Shown piece by piece: positions 5,415 to 6,989 of a stretch of DNA of 6,989 nt. Numbering within the stretch: the stretch's first letter is position 1; every line of letters begins with the position of its first letter. A model generated the notes under the pieces. The model was not told the origin of the DNA and made no database searches. It saw only the letters and a program-made list of their open reading frames with translations. Position numbers and translations under genes: made by a program. This DNA comes from Phoenicimicrobium sp964438695 (GTDB lineage: Bacteria > Atribacterota > Phoenicimicrobiia > Phoenicimicrobiales > Phoenicimicrobiaceae), in NCBI GenBank assembly GCA_964438695.1, contig CAYTKP010000039.1, positions 1 through 6,989 of the forward strand, given 5' to 3'.

Positions 5415-6143
5415 ATGTTTAGATCAAATAATAGAAAATATGATGAAATAAGGCCAATTAAGATTACCAGGAATTATATAAAATACGCAGAAGGTTCTAC
5501 TTTAATGGAAATGGGGGACACCAAAATAATTTGTACTGCGTCAGTAGAAGATAAAGTACCGTTATTTCTAAAAGGGACAAAACGGGGTTGGATTTCTGCT
5601 GAATATTCAATGATTCCTCGAGCCAATCAAATTAGAAATATAAGAGATTCCGTTAAAGGTAAGATAAATGGGCGTTCTTCTGAAATTCAAAGATTAATAG
5701 GACGGGCTTTGAGAGCTGTAGTTAATTTAGATGTACTTGGTGAAAGAACAATATGGATAGATTGTGATGTGTTACAGGCTGACGGTGGAACCAGAACTGC
5801 AGCTATTATTGGGTCATTTATTGCCCTTTGCGACGCACTAAATTATTTAAAAGCAGAGGGGCAATTAAAAGATATTCCTATAAAGGACTATATAGGAGCC
5901 ATCAGTGTGGGGATAGTAGACGGAGAAATGGTTTTAGATCTAAACTTTGAAGAGGATTCTCGCGCTCAGGTGGACTTAAATATAGCTATGACTGAGAAAG
6001 GTGAAATAGTAGAAATCCAAGGAACTGCAGAAGGAAGGCCCTTTTCTAAAAGAAATTTACAGGAATTGATTAAATTAGCTGAAATTGGAATAGAAAAAAT
6101 AATTGAAAAAGAAAAAGATATGTTAGAGAATATTAAATGTTAG
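5415..6143 (+). CDS. rph: Ribonuclease PH
   Basis: RNase PH is a phosphorolytic 3'-5' exoribonuclease that trims tRNA 3' ends up to the CCA and works as a hexameric ring. The 242 residues are full length. Motifs are RPIKITRNYIKYAEGS (13-28), GDTKIICTASVED (34-46), FLKGTKRGWISAEYSMIPRA (51-70), NGRSSEIQRLIGRALR (85-100, Arg87 at the phosphate site), DCDVLQADGGTRTA (116-129, Thr126/Arg127 phosphate binding) and the DSRAQVDLN segment (181-189) with the catalytic-site Asp residues. No key residue is missing, unlike the inactive rph of E. coli K-12. The ATG at 5415 has AAGGAGG (5404-5410) only 4 nt upstream, which is tight; the next Met is at residue 31, inside the fold, so this start stands. It overlaps rdgB by 7 nt. 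Confidence 0.97.
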   Translation: MFRSNNRKYDEIRPIKITRNYIKYAEGSTLMEMGDTKIICTASVEDKVPLFLKGTKRGWISAEYSMIPRANQIRNIRDSVKGKINGRSSEIQRLIGRALRAVVNLDVLGERTIWIDCDVLQADGGTRTAAIIGSFIALCDALNYLKAEGQLKDIPIKDYIGAISVGIVDGEMVLDLNFEEDSRAQVDLNIAMTEKGEIVEIQGTAEGRPFSKRNLQELIKLAEIGIEKIIEKEKDMLENIKC

Positions 6144-6730
6144 AAATATTAATTGCCTCTAAAAATTTAGGCAAAGTTAAAGAAATCAAAGAGACGTTAA
6201 AAAATCCTAATATAAAATTATTAACCATAAAAGATTTTCCTGATCTCCCGCAAATTGAGGAAGATGGAAAAACTTTTGCAGAAAATGCTATAAAAAAAGC
6301 CTGTAAACTTTCGCAGTATACCGGCAAAATATGTTTAGCTGATGACTCAGGCTTAGAAATAGATTATTTAAAGGGGAAGCCGGGTATTTACTCCTCAAGA
6401 TGGGGAAATTGTGATGAAGAACGTATCAGAAAAGTCTTAGAATTACTAAAAGATGTACCAGAAAATAAAAGGGGTGCAGTATTTATATGTGTCTTAGTGC
6501 TTGCCTTCCCTAATGGGAGAAAATATGTGGTAAATGGAGAGTGTAAGGGAAGAATTTCTGTTAATCCCAGAGGAAAATGGGGTTTTGGTTATGATCCTAT
6601 TTTTATAGTTCCAGAATATGATAAAACTTTTGCAGAATTGGGTGAAGAAATAAAAAATCGGATAAGTCATAGAGGAAAAGCTTTAAAAAAGATGAGCAAA
6701 ATAGTAGATAAATTAGTAATCAGTGAATAG
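6137..6730 (+). CDS. rdgB: XTP/dITP (non-canonical purine NTP) pyrophosphatase
   Basis: This Ham1/RdgB-family enzyme hydrolyses ITP, dITP and XTP to monophosphates and keeps deaminated purines out of DNA and RNA. The protein has 197 residues, the usual size. Motifs are LIASKNLGKVKEIKE (5-19), EEDGKTFAENAIKKA (41-55), LADDSGLEIDYLKGKPGIYSSRW (67-89, with Asp69/Asp70 at the catalytic site), GFGYDPIF (149-156) and ELGEEIKNRISHRGKAL (167-183). The loop after YSSR is about three residues shorter than in E. coli. The ATG at 6137 lies inside the last codons of rph with no good Shine-Dalgarno, so translation is probably coupled to rph. The rph-rdgB pairing is common in Bacillota. The last codons and stop (6722-6730) fall inside a heptad repeat shared with the ispA stop region. 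Confidence 0.96.
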   Translation: MLEILIASKNLGKVKEIKETLKNPNIKLLTIKDFPDLPQIEEDGKTFAENAIKKACKLSQYTGKICLADDSGLEIDYLKGKPGIYSSRWGNCDEERIRKVLELLKDVPENKRGAVFICVLVLAFPNGRKYVVNGECKGRISVNPRGKWGFGYDPIFIVPEYDKTFAELGEEIKNRISHRGKALKKMSKIVDKLVISE

Positions 6731-6756
6731 TAGTTGATCGTTAGTATGTAGTATAG
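6722..6756. repeat. Heptad repeat array at the end of rdgB
   Basis: The units are AGTGAAT (6722-6728), AGTAGTT (6729-6735), GATCGTT (6736-6742), AGTATGT (6743-6749) and AGTATAG (6750-6756), 7 bp each and degenerate. The rdgB stop TAG (6728-6730) and its final Ser-Glu codons are part of the array. AGTGAATAGT (6722-6731) is identical to 5137-5146 after ispA. I see no clear inverted right arm before the tRNA gene. Confidence 0.6.
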
Positions 6757-6818
6757 CATAAAGCTTAAAAGGCAAAATAAATTTTGTATTACGTATCTTG
6801 TGAATTATATCTTATATT

Positions 6819-6840
6819 TAGTTAGCTGGTTGGCTAATTA
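6819..6840. repeat. Eight-bp hairpin upstream of the tRNA promoter
   Basis: TAGTTAGC (6819-6826) pairs with GCTAATTA (6833-6840), 8 bp with one G-T wobble, around the loop TGGTTG. TTAGTTAG at 6818-6825 recurs at 6838-6845. There is no T-run after the stem, so a terminator for rph-rdgB is not supported. The rest of the 6757-6878 stretch is A+T-rich with nothing I can name. Confidence 0.4.
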
Positions 6841-6878
6841 GTTAGTTATCCTTAATATAAAAAATATAAAGGAAAAAA

Positions 6879-6907
6879 TTGACTTATATATGTATTTCCT
6901 ATATAAT
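6879..6907 (+). promoter_or_regulatory. Near-consensus sigma-70-type promoter of tRNA-Pro
   Basis: The -35 element TTGACT (6879-6884, 5 of 6) and the -10 element TATAAT (6902-6907, 6 of 6) are separated by exactly 17 bp. Transcription would start near 6914, only about five bases before the tRNA 5' end. This is the best promoter in the window, and its strength and spacing suit a stable RNA gene. Confidence 0.88.
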
Positions 6908-6918
6908 ATTTTTTGTCT

Positions 6919-6989
6919 CGGGGTGTAGCGCAGCTTGGCAGCGCACCTGCTTTGGGAGCAGGGGGTCGGAGGTTCAAATCCTCTCGCCC
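6919..6989 (+). tRNA. tRNA-Pro(UGG), 3' end cut by the window edge
   Basis: The cloverleaf is readable throughout: 5' acceptor strand CGGGGTG (6919-6925), TA linker, D stem GCGC/GCGC (6928-6931, 6941-6944), anticodon stem CCTGC/GCAGG (6946-6950, 6958-6962) with the 7-nt loop TTTGGGA and anticodon TGG at 6953-6955, variable loop GGGTC, and T stem GGAGG/CCTCT around TTCAAAT (6973-6979). The 3' acceptor strand begins CGCCC at 6985 and stops at the edge; two acceptor bases, the discriminator and any encoded CCA lie outside. UGG can read all or most proline codons. Its own promoter lies just upstream, so it does not depend on the rdgB transcript. Confidence 0.96.

Overview
The window is a strongly A+T-rich stretch of bacterial chromosome in which every convincing gene lies on the + strand. 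It holds the 3' part of glyA, complete efp, an Asp23/Gls24 (YqhY-like) gene, nusB, xseA, xseB, a polyprenyl diphosphate synthase (ispA type), rph and rdgB, and finally a tRNA-Pro(UGG) cut by the right edge. The order efp / asp23-like / nusB / xseA / xseB / ispA and the pair rph-rdgB resemble Bacillota chromosomes. The low GC, TTG starts at efp and xseB, and strong Shine-Dalgarno sequences fit that or a neighbouring anaerobic lineage such as Atribacterota. The sequence alone does not settle the species.

Layout. 1-1029: glyA, open at the left edge. 1030-1124: short gap with a degenerate palindrome. 1125-1682: efp. 1683-1899: gap filled with 7-bp-periodic repeats and small palindromes. 1900-5138: one compact cluster (asp23-like, nusB, xseA, xseB, ispA), with a 4-nt gap between nusB and xseA and 11-nt overlaps at xseA/xseB and xseB/ispA. 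5139-5414: second repeat-filled gap, with a 100-bp imperfect palindrome between inverted heptad arms. 5415-6730: rph and rdgB, overlapping by 7 nt. 6731-6918: third gap, with heptad repeats, a hairpin and a near-consensus promoter. 6919-6989: tRNA-Pro.

The genes are housekeeping: one-carbon metabolism (glyA), translation past polyproline stretches (efp), rRNA transcription antitermination (nusB), ssDNA exonuclease VII (xseA/xseB), isoprenoid precursor synthesis (ispA), tRNA 3'-end trimming (rph) and nucleotide-pool cleaning (rdgB). I see no defence system, CRISPR array, transposase or other obvious accessory system.

The unusual content is between the genes. Three intergenic regions begin, at or within a few bases of a stop codon, with degenerate 7-bp repeats. 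In two of them the repeats recur in inverted orientation just before the next gene's ribosome binding site and enclose palindromic units. In coding sequence, the main oddity is an IspA-type synthase about ten residues short after its second Asp-rich motif, which removes a normally conserved LGKxxGxD loop.
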